Shown here one piece after another: positions 24,101-35,222 of a stretch of 64,000 nucleotides of DNA (positions are counted from its first letter, which is position 1; each line of letters opens with the position of its first letter). Under the pieces are notes generated by a model, which worked only from the letters and a program-made list of their open reading frames with translations, did not search any database and was not told where the DNA came from. Origin of the DNA: Dissophora ornata (Eukaryota; Mortierellomycota; Mortierellomycetes; Mortierellales; Mortierellaceae). The position numbers were made by a program, and so were the translations under genes. The DNA is taken from NCBI GenBank assembly GCA_025201705.1, contig MU616568.1:62001-126000 (forward strand), in the 5' to 3' direction.

Positions 24101-25788
24101 TGAGCTTTTCTTGAGTAGATGTGCAAGTAGGTTTTTGAGTAGATCAGGCGCAATGTGCTTGCATGGTGCCGCGAAGTATCCATAGCCTCGAATAGCCACA
24201 GACATGGCCTTGTATTGCGCGGTTGATGCTACAACTTCCTGACTAATCATCTGTGTGAAGTTTGTCGTAAAAACCTTTTTCGTGCGCGAAAATTGGACGG
24301 TGTTAGTGCCACTAATTCTTCCGGGAACATTCTACATCTTTGAATGAGTAACTTACAAGGAAGCAGTTGTACTCTTTATCAGTAGTTTTTGATGTCGTCA
24401 ATACGCTCGCCATCTATGTAAATAAAAAGGTGTTGGCAAGGTTAATTTACAGCAGAAAGGCAGGACGACAAACATGCCGCTTGCTGTATATGTATATAAC
24501 TTGCCTCTTGCAAGAACACGTCCAAGGAATTATATCCGCACTTTGACATTCCACTGTGCGAGTGTTCGCAATAACAGACAATCCTGTGGTACATCCAATC
24601 ATATATGTCGATCAACTTTGGTCGAAAAAGGTGAATATGGTGTGCAAAGAGGTCCAATGCGGCTGGTGAATACAAAGGAGGGCACTATGTTAATTGGAAA
24701 CATATCGAGATTCCAGCTTGTTCAGAATATAGAAAACTATCTTTACCGATAGGTGTTGCAAACCGGCTTAGGTCGTCGGGTACATTGACTAGCATCTTGA
24801 TGAGTTGCATGATCGTTGGCACATCCTTTGCGGCTGCGTCTTCAAAGCTATAGAGACAGTTGTCCAGGCCAACAAGCGCGCCAGCGACTAATGTCAGCTC
24901 TTGCTTCGCGTCCCGCTTTAATTGCTCCTGGATAGTTGTCAGACACCATCGCATCAGTATTGAATGGCGCTCTCGTTTCTCCGCCGCTTTTGGAAAGTAT
25001 CGCGCAATAATCCCAAGTACTTGGAGTACTTCGGCCTTCACTGTCGACGCCATCTTTGATTGCTGAGTTCCATACGCGTCATATAGTTTTTCGAACATTC
25101 CACTAATGTCGAGTGCTTCCGGATCGATCGTTTTGGTGCAGGACGAGAGTAGGATCTTAATAGGGAGAAGAGACGACTTTTTGACTCTGGCCATGTGGTC
25201 GTTCAAAAACAACCCCAAACATGTTTTCTAGAAGCATCGACATGAAAAGGGATCGTATAGTAAGAAACCGCCTGAACTTTTTTTTTTTTTGAATTGGTAG
25301 AAATATCTCAAGCCAGTTGATATCCACGCCTTGCCTTGATGTCGACAATGTATGGGGTGATCGAGTTTGGTGACCGGCTGATAAACTCTGCCGTGAACTC
25401 GAGGAAGGTAACCTTGGCATTCCCGTGTACTGTCTTATCGAGGGCCTTTCTCAAAAAGCTCAGGATGCCTCTATCCGCGTTGAAGAGCAGCGACGTGGCC
25501 ATATCTGATGAACCGCGAGCAAAATAAAGCCATTGAAGATTGAAGCAACGTTTAATTAGTCCGATATTCAGTTTTTTTTTTTTTTTGGTGAGGTGAAGAC
25601 GGAACAACGCGTGTAATTGCTATTTCCGCATTATTCTCACCGATTTCATCGTCTTTCAGGTCTGAGAGGGCCATGTTGCATATATTGGTCGCTGAAGCTT
25701 GACTGTCGACATTGTCGGGATTGTCTCCGTTCATGTCATCAACAAGTTCGACCAGTGTGAGCCGGATCAGGTCCAGCGGCGAACTCAT
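9170..25788 (-). CDS. PRKDC: DNA-dependent protein kinase catalytic subunit (DNA-PKcs), PI3K-related kinase
   Basis: A giant minus-strand gene with dozens of short introns; I estimate roughly 4,000 residues. It starts near 25788 (MSSPLDLIRLTLVELV). Most of the gene encodes helical HEAT-type repeats, then a FAT region (about 12,950-13,750), a PI3K-type kinase domain and a FATC tail. I resolved the last five exons (9170-9507, 9613-10125, 10215-10491, 10590-10791, 10899-11040); all join in phase. Kinase motifs are intact: EHLFLVK with the ATP-binding lysine, GGEDLRLDQR, the catalytic loop ILGIGDRHLENF, and IDFGHAFG for the DFG motif. The run HAFGSATEVLPVPELAPFRL and the phrase NTMDVFVKEP are specific to DNA-PKcs rather than TOR, ATM, ATR, SMG1 or TRRAP. 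The FATC ends DLDILGRAWVGWMSWV. The enzyme binds Ku at double-strand breaks in end joining. One intron appears to use a GC donor (25228-25334). I saw no disruption, but did not verify every internal exon. Confidence 0.93.
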
Positions 25789-26115
25789 GGCGACAAACAA
25801 TCGTGAATTCGCAGAGCAGTGTGAGTATGGACTTCACGGAGAAGAGGTGGCAAAGGAGTGTGGTGACAAAAATTAGCTGGGGGGAAAGGGCTAAATGGTG
25901 GCAAAATACAAGGCTCACCAGCGGTCAACCTGCAATCCATTTGGGTGACTGGCAAGATGTCAACGCGGTCCGCGCGCCACCAACCAACGACTGATGCCAA
26001 ATCATCAACTTCGCTCCCTTACGAGGCATATGAACTCCCCATGGTGGCACGACGGTACTTCAGAGTTGGGGGTTTATTGCTATTCTGCTATACTCTTGAG
26101 GATCAAAAGTCTAGT
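25789..26115. other. Intergenic between DNA-PKcs start and SET gene end
   Basis: About 330 bp that must hold the DNA-PKcs promoter and the 3' end of the tandem SET-domain gene. No specific element was recognised. Confidence 0.5.
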
Positions 26116-26631
26116 CTAGTCAAATGTTATATTCATTCGTCTTCCCCATCCGAGAACTGTATCTTCACTGTCACTGAAATCGCTTTGATCTGATCCGGCG
26201 CTCTTAGCTCGTTCCTTGCCTTGACCATTGTCATTCTTTCCCTGTTGTTCGTCCTCCATATCCGGGAACCAGAGATTGGGGCCGTATGAAATACAGAGTT
26301 CCTCGCCCGACTGGATCTCCCGCAATGTTGTATACCGGATCACTTTGTTCTCAAAGTCCCGTTGAAACCCCACATTGGGTCTGTTGGAGTGATTGAACAT
26401 GCTTCCAAGTCCAAGAGCCAACGCCATGCCTCCTTGCCACCGATAAGTGTAATGGTCAAGTTGGGTGTACTGGCCATGACGAGTATACTCCTCCGAGGGG
26501 AAAAGAAGGACTGACGAGATATCAATGATCGTGCGAGACGGGATGGAAGCTTTGGTGACGACTCCTCGACCCTTGAGACCACAGTCTTGGATGGACAGGG
26601 AGGTCTGATCGAACAACGGAATAGGGTCCAT
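26116..26631 (-). CDS. Short SET-domain protein (Set7-like)
   Basis: A single-exon frame of 171 aa starting MDPIPLFDQTSL. The frame extends upstream without an ATG, so this methionine is the first usable start. It contains a compact SET domain: GRGVVTKASIP at the start, MFNHSNRPNV around residue 80 (the NHSxxPN S-adenosylmethionine and substrate motif), and IQSGEELCISYGPN near residue 110-125 with the catalytic-type tyrosine. The tail is acidic (SDFSDSEDTVLGWG). Family members are protein lysine methyltransferases, and the small single-domain form resembles the fungal Set7/YPL-type proteins. The substrate cannot be read from the sequence. It shares an upstream region of about 550 bp with the divergent TCF25 gene. 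Confidence 0.85.
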   Translation of the reverse strand: MDPIPLFDQTSLSIQDCGLKGRGVVTKASIPSRTIIDISSVLLFPSEEYTRHGQYTQLDHYTYRWQGGMALALGLGSMFNHSNRPNVGFQRDFENKVIRYTTLREIQSGEELCISYGPNLWFPDMEDEQQGKNDNGQGKERAKSAGSDQSDFSDSEDTVLGWGRRMNITFD

Positions 26632-27184
26632 GTTTGAGCATGCAGGAGATAACAAGAAAGTGTCGGGCTTTTAGGGGTATGAGCCTAGAGGCGTGGTTGG
26701 GTGTGAGAGAAGAGAACAGGCAAGCGGCTCCGGTTCCAGGTAAGGCTCCTGGAGATATGGAGTCGAGGCGAGAAAGGGGGCAAGGATGACGCTCGCGGAA
26801 AGGAGAGCGAAAGGAGAGCGAAAGGCGTGGTAAAGAATATAAACAAAAACAACAGGGGACAGACATGTGAGGTCACACAACAGTCGTGCGGTGCGCTTCC
26901 GTAGTCCACTTCCGAGTGTTCAAGGAACAGATTGGACCATGGCGATGAGGGTTCCTTGACGCTCCAAGGTAGATCATCATTGTTGCACAGCGATCTGTCG
27001 ACATCCATCTTCGCAAACCATTGATATTGTCACAAGGGCTCTTCAATTGGCTGTCACGCCAAGAAAGCATCTCCTTGTGCTCCAATATGATCAACGCCTC
27101 TCTCTCTTTGATTCATTCCCAACGCACCGCAGCCAGACCCTATATAAACCTACCTAATCGACCATCACCGGATCTGATTCCACC
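26632..27184. other. Divergent promoter region of SET gene and TCF25
   Basis: About 550 bp between two start codons. A short tandem repeat of GGAGAGCGAAA occurs around 26800-26823. A TATA box for TCF25 is listed separately. No other gene was seen. Confidence 0.55.
27141..27148 (+). promoter_or_regulatory. TATA-like box upstream of TCF25
   Basis: TATATAAA lies 37 bases upstream of the TCF25 ATG. The short distance implies a very short leader if this box is used. Confidence 0.4.
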
Positions 27185-30100
27185 ATGTCCAGTCGCGCCA
27201 TGAAAAAACTACTCAGGGACTCAAACGGGCCTTCGCCGCTAAAGGAGCTCGAGCAAAACGCCACCAAGGTTACCCTCGTGGAAAACGAGGACCACGAAGA
27301 ACATCACGACGACGAGGAAGAAGAAGAAGAAGAATATGTTTCTAAGAGACCGCCAGCCAGAAACCTCTTTGCATTGGTACGTCAGTCAACGCATCTCAAT
27401 GTTTTATACCTCTGATATATGCATACCATTCACCAAGAACGATTAAGCAAACTAAACGTCGCGTTCTTATATATCGCCGGCGTGAACATAGCTTGACGAG
27501 GATGACCAAGATGACGACCTCGAATCTGAAGATGAACCCAAAGAATCAGAAGTACACTGCGGCGCTTGTATCCAGAATTTGAATTGGGAGCTACGGATCC
27601 ATTACTAAAATACTCGAATCCTTCTTGCTTCTTCAATTACCCTGTCGATTAGATCGTCATGCCTGCAGCGACTTCATCCAGCAAGAAGAAAAAGAACAAG
27701 AAGAAGAAGTCAGGGGCTGCAGCTGGCGCTGCCAACCCATTCGATGCTCTCAAGGATGGTGACGACGACGCAACACCTGAAATGGCGGCTTCGCCCACTG
27801 GAGATCAAGCAGGCGATGCTGCAGGAACAATATCTAAATCCAAAGGCAAGAACAAAAAGAAGAAGAAAGGCAAAGCAGCCAGCAAGTCTGTCGAAGAGAT
27901 GAGCGTCGAGGAATTTGAAAAGAGTCTCCAGAAGATGAACCAGCAGTAAGGGTCTTTCTTGATCAAATTCTTAATGACCGGCTTAGTTTGTGTATCATTG
28001 AAATGGCTATATTCTAACCTGTGCGATAATTTTTACTCAAAACTCAAGACTAGGATCTGTCGCCGGAGGATCGTCTCAGATATCCACAGTGACTCCTTTG
28101 AAGCACCTTCTTGCAGTTGATACCCGGTTCCTGGATGCAGATGCAGAGATGAAGCGGATGTTTGGTGCACGAGTCGTCAACTCTGAAATCAAGGATCGAC
28201 GTTATGCCAAGGTCACAAAGAAGTTTTTGCTGGCACAGCCACGGAACACCTGGCCGGTCCGAAAGGCTTCAGGGTTGAGCATGGAGATTGTGGAGACTGA
28301 CGGCAAGGAGAATGTGACAACATTCAAGATCGTTCACTCGGAGTATTATCAGAGGACGCAGCTCAAGTTCTTGGCCGCCGTTGCTTCTTACGGTAAAATC
28401 AAATTTTGTGGGATAAGGACTGCCACGGATTAAGAAACATGGGGATTTCCGCATGCAAAGTCGGCTGAACCCAGAATACCTATTTCTTTCCTTCATGATT
28501 TAGACCCTGGAAATTTGGTGGCATTGCTCCGAGAGAACCCATTCCATATCGACTGCTTGCTGCAGCTCTCTGAAGTCAGCAGACATAACGGTGACAATAG
28601 TCTTGCGGGTGAATTTATTGGTAAAAAAAAATACATCTTCAGTGTTGCGTTCAATGCTGGATTGTCTAGTACATGTCCACTTCGAATGTCCCCCGGCCAC
28701 TAACTCTGAGCTACCCTCGTGTACTCTAGAGCAAGCACTTTTTGCGTTCGAAAAGAGCTTCCACAGTCTGTTCAACATTGCCTCCGGTGCCGTGCGCTTG
28801 AATTTTATGGAGGTTGAGAATCGATCCTTCTTCCTCGCTATCCATCGCCATATTCAGTTCCTGGGTCGCCGAGGTTGTTGGAGGACAGCATTCGAGTTCA
28901 ATAAGTTGTTGCTTAGTCTGGATCCGAAGAACGATGAGCTGGGTGCACTGCTTTCAATCGACTTTTATGCCCTGAAGGCGCAGGAGTATGCGTATCTAAT
29001 GAAGCTGTACGAAAGACTAGAGCAAGATCACGGCCTGGACAGCTTGCCTAACTGCCTGTACTCGATCGCCATGGCGCAGTTCCACCTGGAGGCAGCTCAG
29101 GGTGACAGTACACATGAAAAGAGCTCGAAGATGTTGCAGAGAGCGATCTTGATGTTCCCGACTGCGGTTCCTCAGTTGGCAGATGAGGGCAACTTTAGCG
29201 TGGATGCGGAGATGGCAGGAGAGGCGGCTTTTTACCCGGCAACAGAGTAAGCAGCCGAAAAAAAATTGTTTCATGGACGACGGTGTGTAAAATCTGCGTG
29301 GAGTACTGACGATGCTTTTTTTGTTTGGCAATGCAGTCTGCCAAAGGTCCTCGATCTTTATATTCACCTCTTTGTGCTCAGGAACTCTGCTTTGTGGAAA
29401 GAGCCAGAAGTAAGCAGTAGCCCTGTCCCTTTCAGTCTCTTCGTGTATTACGAATGGTCAGATCACCTCGTATTCCAGCTACTTACATATTGCTCCGATA
29501 ATCATTACACCATCCTAGGTTATTTCGTGGCTCAAGTCGAATGTTAAGGTCTGCGTGCAGTCCCGCTTCAGTAACAAAAACGACCCGGACCTCAAAGATG
29601 CCCGGTCCCTCCTCGCAGAGGTCACATCGGCAGAAGCCGCAGCACCCTCATCGACAAATTCCGTGTTGAGCTACAGCCCCGATGGAACCCTCGATTCGGA
29701 TGTCTACGTTGCCCCACCGTCCTCTTCAAATCCACGGACAGGAGCCGTGTCACTCAGAGTGTGTCGTCATGTCATGGTATCAGAATATAACACTCTGGCA
29801 CGCTACCTCCCACAGGAGATTGTTAATGCTACAATGCATATGTATGACCCTTTACCTCCTCCAGGATCTCGAAATGTGTACGAGGAGCGGTTTGAGGCTC
29901 AGAGGAGAGACGGTGGGCTGATGGGCGGTGCACGGGATGCTGCGCAGAGCGTGCTGGAAGAGGTTGTGCGGAGGTTCAGAGCAGGCGCGTTACCTGGACT
30001 CGGAGGCGGCGCTGATGGTGCTGGTGAGCTGCAGGAGGAGCAGTTGAGACAGATTGCAGACGCGGTTCGGTTTTTGAGGGGGCATCAGGCACAAGAACAT

Positions 30101-30523
30101 TTGCCAGGAGCATTCCCAGGTCAAGCTCCGGCGCCTCGAGCAGAAGGGGCAGCGGCAGTGAACGGACAGGATGCGGATGTTGGAGAACAGAACGACACTG
30201 TTTTGGATACTGATACTGAGGCACTATTAGCAGCAGAGACAGCGGGTAACCCATCCATGTTCCAGTCACTGACTGAGATGATGCGTCTTCTTGGATTTGG
30301 AACTAGGGCCGGGGCCGCTGATGGTGCCGGTGCTGTCCCTGCACTGACTCAAGAGGAGACGAACGAATTGATTGCAGCGATGACGCATAATGTTGGACCT
30401 GAGGACCTTGATTTTGAAGGAGAGGAAGATGAAGAGGAAGAGTATACAGACGACGAGGACCAACCTTTTGGGCCAGAAGGGGATGACGGTTGGGAGCCCT
30501 ATGACCCAGCGGCGTTTGAGTAG
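27185..30523 (+). CDS. RQC1: TCF25/Rqc1 family protein, ribosome quality-control complex subunit
   Basis: There are eight exons: 27185-27376, 27492-27551, 27653-27945, 28049-28392, 28504-28620, 28730-29246, 29337-29409 and 29519-30523. They join in phase into 866 aa. The N-terminus (MSSRAMKKLLRDS) is followed by acidic and Lys-rich low-complexity segments. The conserved TCF25 domain begins at LKHLLAVDTRFLDADAEMKR and continues through DPGNLVALLRENPFHIDCLL, VENRSFFLAIHRHIQFLGRRG and LPQEIVNATMHMYDPLPP. Rqc1 acts with Ltn1 and Rqc2 on stalled 60S subunits, and in this role promotes ubiquitin-dependent clearance of nascent chains. The C-terminus is Ala/Gly-rich then strongly acidic (EEEYTDDEDQPFGPE). 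The acceptor of exon 4 must be AAG (28046-28048), because the nearby TAG would break the frame. Confidence 0.93.
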
Positions 30524-30703
30524 ATTATGATCCGCTACCTTAGAATACAAACCAGTATCTGTGCGACGAGCAGAATGAAGCATGTTTTTGTGCAAGAGTG
30601 TGCACCTTTCCAAGATGAACTGATCTTTATGACAGCCGCCAAATAACTAAATCGAGTGGCTATTGTTGTTGAATATGCCTGGTGCTTGTTTTACATGCTG
30701 ATT

Positions 30704-32620
30704 TTATTGTTGGGTCTGCGGCTCATGTGAGGGTGCGCGGTGTTGATTGCCCGCTGAGTTGGCATGTCCACCTGAGCCTGATCCTGATCCTGTACTTGCG
30801 CCTCCAACCGCACCCTCACTTGAACCTGTACTCGGACCCGGGTTCGTAATTGTCGCCGTCGCCGACGACGATGATGATGACGTTGGCATCACGCCCTCCA
30901 TCTCAACTTGCATCCTTGACCCTTTGCCCTTCCTCACAATCAACACATTGTCCATCGGCGCATCCGTGCCTGCGACGGCCGCCGCCGCAGCCTCCACCAG
31001 AATCGGCTGCAGAATACGTCGCCTTGCATTGATAAACCAGTTACTGATCTGGTTCATTGACAGATGTGTTGCTTCTGACAATCGCATCTTCTCTTCTTCA
31101 GTTGGGTAGGGGTGGATCGCGTTCTGGACAAGCCAGGACTTGAGAACCGAGGTCACCGACTTTGGGAGGTTTCCGCGACGTTTTCGGTTGGGATCTAGTC
31201 CGCTGTTGGCGTTGTTGGCGGCGTCAGACAGATTGGCGTTATTCACTGCAGAAGATACAGAAGATGACGTGGCAGTGTTATCAGTCGTGGCCGAAGAGGG
31301 ATTGGTGGTGGCTGCTGATCTTTCATGACCATCCGAGACAATCGACGATCCTGCTAGCGCTGATCCTGCAGCTCCCGCCGGGTGAGTGTACGACGGTGGC
31401 TTCACAGGCACAGGTCGAGGCAAAGAGTCCATCGTTTGCTGCGATCTCAAATGCACATGTTGCTGTTGGTAGTGATACTGGCTCTGTGGAGGAAACTCTG
31501 TCCGCGAAGACGACGAAGAATTGATGCCTCCTCTCTGACCCGTCGACCGGTTCGAAACAAGTGCTTCAGACTCCTGGTACGAAGATCGCCGGTAGTGACC
31601 TGACGATGATTCTCGTGGATACTGCTGTTGTTGGTGCTGTTGGTGCTGTTGGTGCTGCTGGTGAGGATACCCTGATGCCGATGTGGACATGGTCGACCGG
31701 CCCCGCGATCTGGGCGAGGAGGCTGTCGAAGATGGTCCTGAGGAATCCATGGCGGCCGATGTCAATGGCGAAGGCAGCAGACTATCCACCGAGGGCAGCT
31801 TCGTAGTGTTGGCACTACTGTTGCTGTTGTTGACGCTGCTGTTGGCGTTGGTAGCAAGGTATTCATAAGGATGTGGACGGTTTTGACTCCTAATACCACA
31901 GTTGACACAACCCCTCATCGACGGCAACGTCTTTGACATCTGAAACTCCCGCTCCTTTCCCTTCTCTCTCTCGCGCCTTTCCCTCTGCAGCTGTTGCTGT
32001 TGGGGGTGCAGCGGCGGCACACCCGGGTGGTGATGATGGTAATGATGATGATAATGACGCATCAATCTAGTTTTTGTCATCGTTGCCAATTGACTCGCTG
32101 TTGACCGCGGCTGTTCCTGCTCCTGCTCCTGTTCTCGCTCTTTGCGTTCCAGGTTACGGGTATACCTCACGAGTTCCCACCAGAGCAGACTGTTCTGCTG
32201 CAGCATCGCTTGGATTCGTTTCCGATGCATGTCCGCTCGTGCAGGAGAGAGCGTCCTGGCTAGGGCGTCCATGGCTGAAGAGGATGCGGTGGAGGAGTAG
32301 GAGGACGGAGGCGAGACGATCGAAGCCGAGGATATTTCCATTAAAGATGATATTGATGAGAATGTTTCGTTTGCAGCCTTTCTCTTGATGTCAACAGATG
32401 GTGAAGTGCTGCTAGATTGGTCCTCTGTCTGGTCTGAACTTGAAGTCAATTGCATATCCTCCAGTTCGTCCAGCTGCGATTCTGGAGGAGGCGGTGGTGG
32501 AGGAGGACGAGCATGTCTGGGTATATTATTAATGTTGATATTGGTGTTGCTGTCGTATAAGGAAGAGGAGGAGGGGAGGTCGCTGAAGAGGACGATGGGG
32601 ACAAAGGCTCTCGGCGCCAT
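30704..32620 (-). CDS. TALE-class homeobox transcription factor
   Basis: A single-exon frame of 638 aa starting MAPRAFVPIVLFSDL. The upstream extension has no ATG. The homeodomain lies at about residues 475-540: NRKRRGNLPKSVTSVLKSWL, HPYPTEEEKMRLSEATHLS, then QISNWFINARRRI. The PYP tripeptide after helix 1 is the three-amino-acid loop extension that marks TALE proteins, and the WFINARRR recognition helix is canonical. The rest is low-complexity: Ser/Thr-rich N-terminus, poly-His/Gln runs encoded by CAG/CAT repeats (about 31621-31660 and 32030-32060), and a Gly/Ser-rich C-terminus. TALE factors in fungi control mating, hyphal and developmental programmes; which of these applies here is unknown. 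It converges on TCF25 with only 180 bp between stop codons. Confidence 0.9.
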   Translation of the reverse strand: MAPRAFVPIVLFSDLPSSSSLYDSNTNININNIPRHARPPPPPPPPESQLDELEDMQLTSSSDQTEDQSSSTSPSVDIKRKAANETFSSISSLMEISSASIVSPPSSYSSTASSSAMDALARTLSPARADMHRKRIQAMLQQNSLLWWELVRYTRNLERKEREQEQEQEQPRSTASQLATMTKTRLMRHYHHHYHHHHPGVPPLHPQQQQLQRERREREKGKEREFQMSKTLPSMRGCVNCGIRSQNRPHPYEYLATNANSSVNNSNSSANTTKLPSVDSLLPSPLTSAAMDSSGPSSTASSPRSRGRSTMSTSASGYPHQQHQQHQQHQQQQYPRESSSGHYRRSSYQESEALVSNRSTGQRGGINSSSSSRTEFPPQSQYHYQQQHVHLRSQQTMDSLPRPVPVKPPSYTHPAGAAGSALAGSSIVSDGHERSAATTNPSSATTDNTATSSSVSSAVNNANLSDAANNANSGLDPNRKRRGNLPKSVTSVLKSWLVQNAIHPYPTEEEKMRLSEATHLSMNQISNWFINARRRILQPILVEAAAAAVAGTDAPMDNVLIVRKGKGSRMQVEMEGVMPTSSSSSSATATITNPGPSTGSSEGAVGGASTGSGSGSGGHANSAGNQHRAPSHEPQTQQ

Positions 32621-33491
32621 CGGATCCAAGGAAGAGGAGGAGGAGGAGGAAGGGAGGTGGTGTTGTAGACAGTGAGTGAGCAGTGAGAGGCAAAGGGAGA
32701 GACAAGCAGGCAATAGACACTTTTGCGAGAGAGGACCTCACAGGTGAAAGAGGATAAAAAAAAAATCCCTCACTATTGCTCAAATATGTTCCTGTGTCAA
32801 TAATAATAGCCATAAACATTTGTGAAGGGGCCTACAAAAAAAAATGGCGCAACTTGACAGTTCCAATCCCTCCCATTTGTTTTTGACAGTCAGTCATGCG
32901 CAGGGTACACCTTCCGCTGCGACTGTGGGCCTGTATTCACAAATCTTTATCTTCCGTCCTGTTCGTTGCCAGAAAGTGCCGCTCTCTGTGTTCTGTATGC
33001 CCTCACTGTGAACACGCTGAATTGTCTTCCTTGTCTGGTTGTCTGGTGGTCCAGTATCCTGCTTGACTCTTGGAGCTCACACGGCTGCACGGCTGTCAAA
33101 CAAGTGGCTTATAGATTGTCACCTCGGTGTACATTTCTGTCCTTCTTGCACCTCAAACCTCCCTCATGGTCCTCCTCCATCACTCTCCCCTCTTTTCACT
33201 TAACATCAATTACAGAAGAGCTAGAGACAAGCATCACCTCGTTCTTTTGGTTAGGCCTTAAATTTATCATTCTCATCTATCATTATTAGGTCACAATACT
33301 GTATCCGTCGGGTCAATGGTGGCGAGGGATGTTTATCTAATGTGGACTTTTTTTCTAGCATGACCGGCAGTAATTCTTTTTTTTTCTTTGCTACGCGGTA
33401 AATTGTTCATGACGAAAAGAGGGGGAAGTGAGCTGTAGTCTAGTGGAGGATAATATAGGGTGGTAAAGAAAAATGGGGGGGAGCGAAAATT
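32621..33491. other. Intergenic: homeobox gene promoter and NDUFS8 3' flank
   Basis: About 870 bp that serves as upstream region of the homeobox gene and downstream region of NDUFS8. It is pyrimidine-rich near 33130-33200. No coding or RNA feature was recognised. Confidence 0.5.
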
Positions 33492-34905
<1,414 letters not shown>

Positions 34906-35222
34906 TATGTGAGAGTGGGGAGGAGAGAAGTGATGGAGCGTGTGGACTGAGGTGATGGCGATGATGACAATGCGAGATTTGGGAGGGGCAACTCGGATCC
35001 GAAATCAGAGATTTCCGCTACATCTACGTCAGCAGATTTCACGTGACCGAGAATTTGGGCCATTGTTCTACAGCGCGGCCAGGACTACGGCATGATTCTT
35101 GAGATCGGAAAGTTCATACTGCCACACGTCCTTGCACCTCTTTTTGAATACCCGCCACCACCTGTACAATCTATTATCTTTCGTTGCTAGCCACACATTT
35201 CTCAGGAGAACCCTCAAGAGCC
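34906..35222. other. Divergent intergenic region between NDUFS8 and HET-like gene
   Basis: 317 bp shared upstream region. No clear TATA box was recognised on either strand. Confidence 0.5.
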
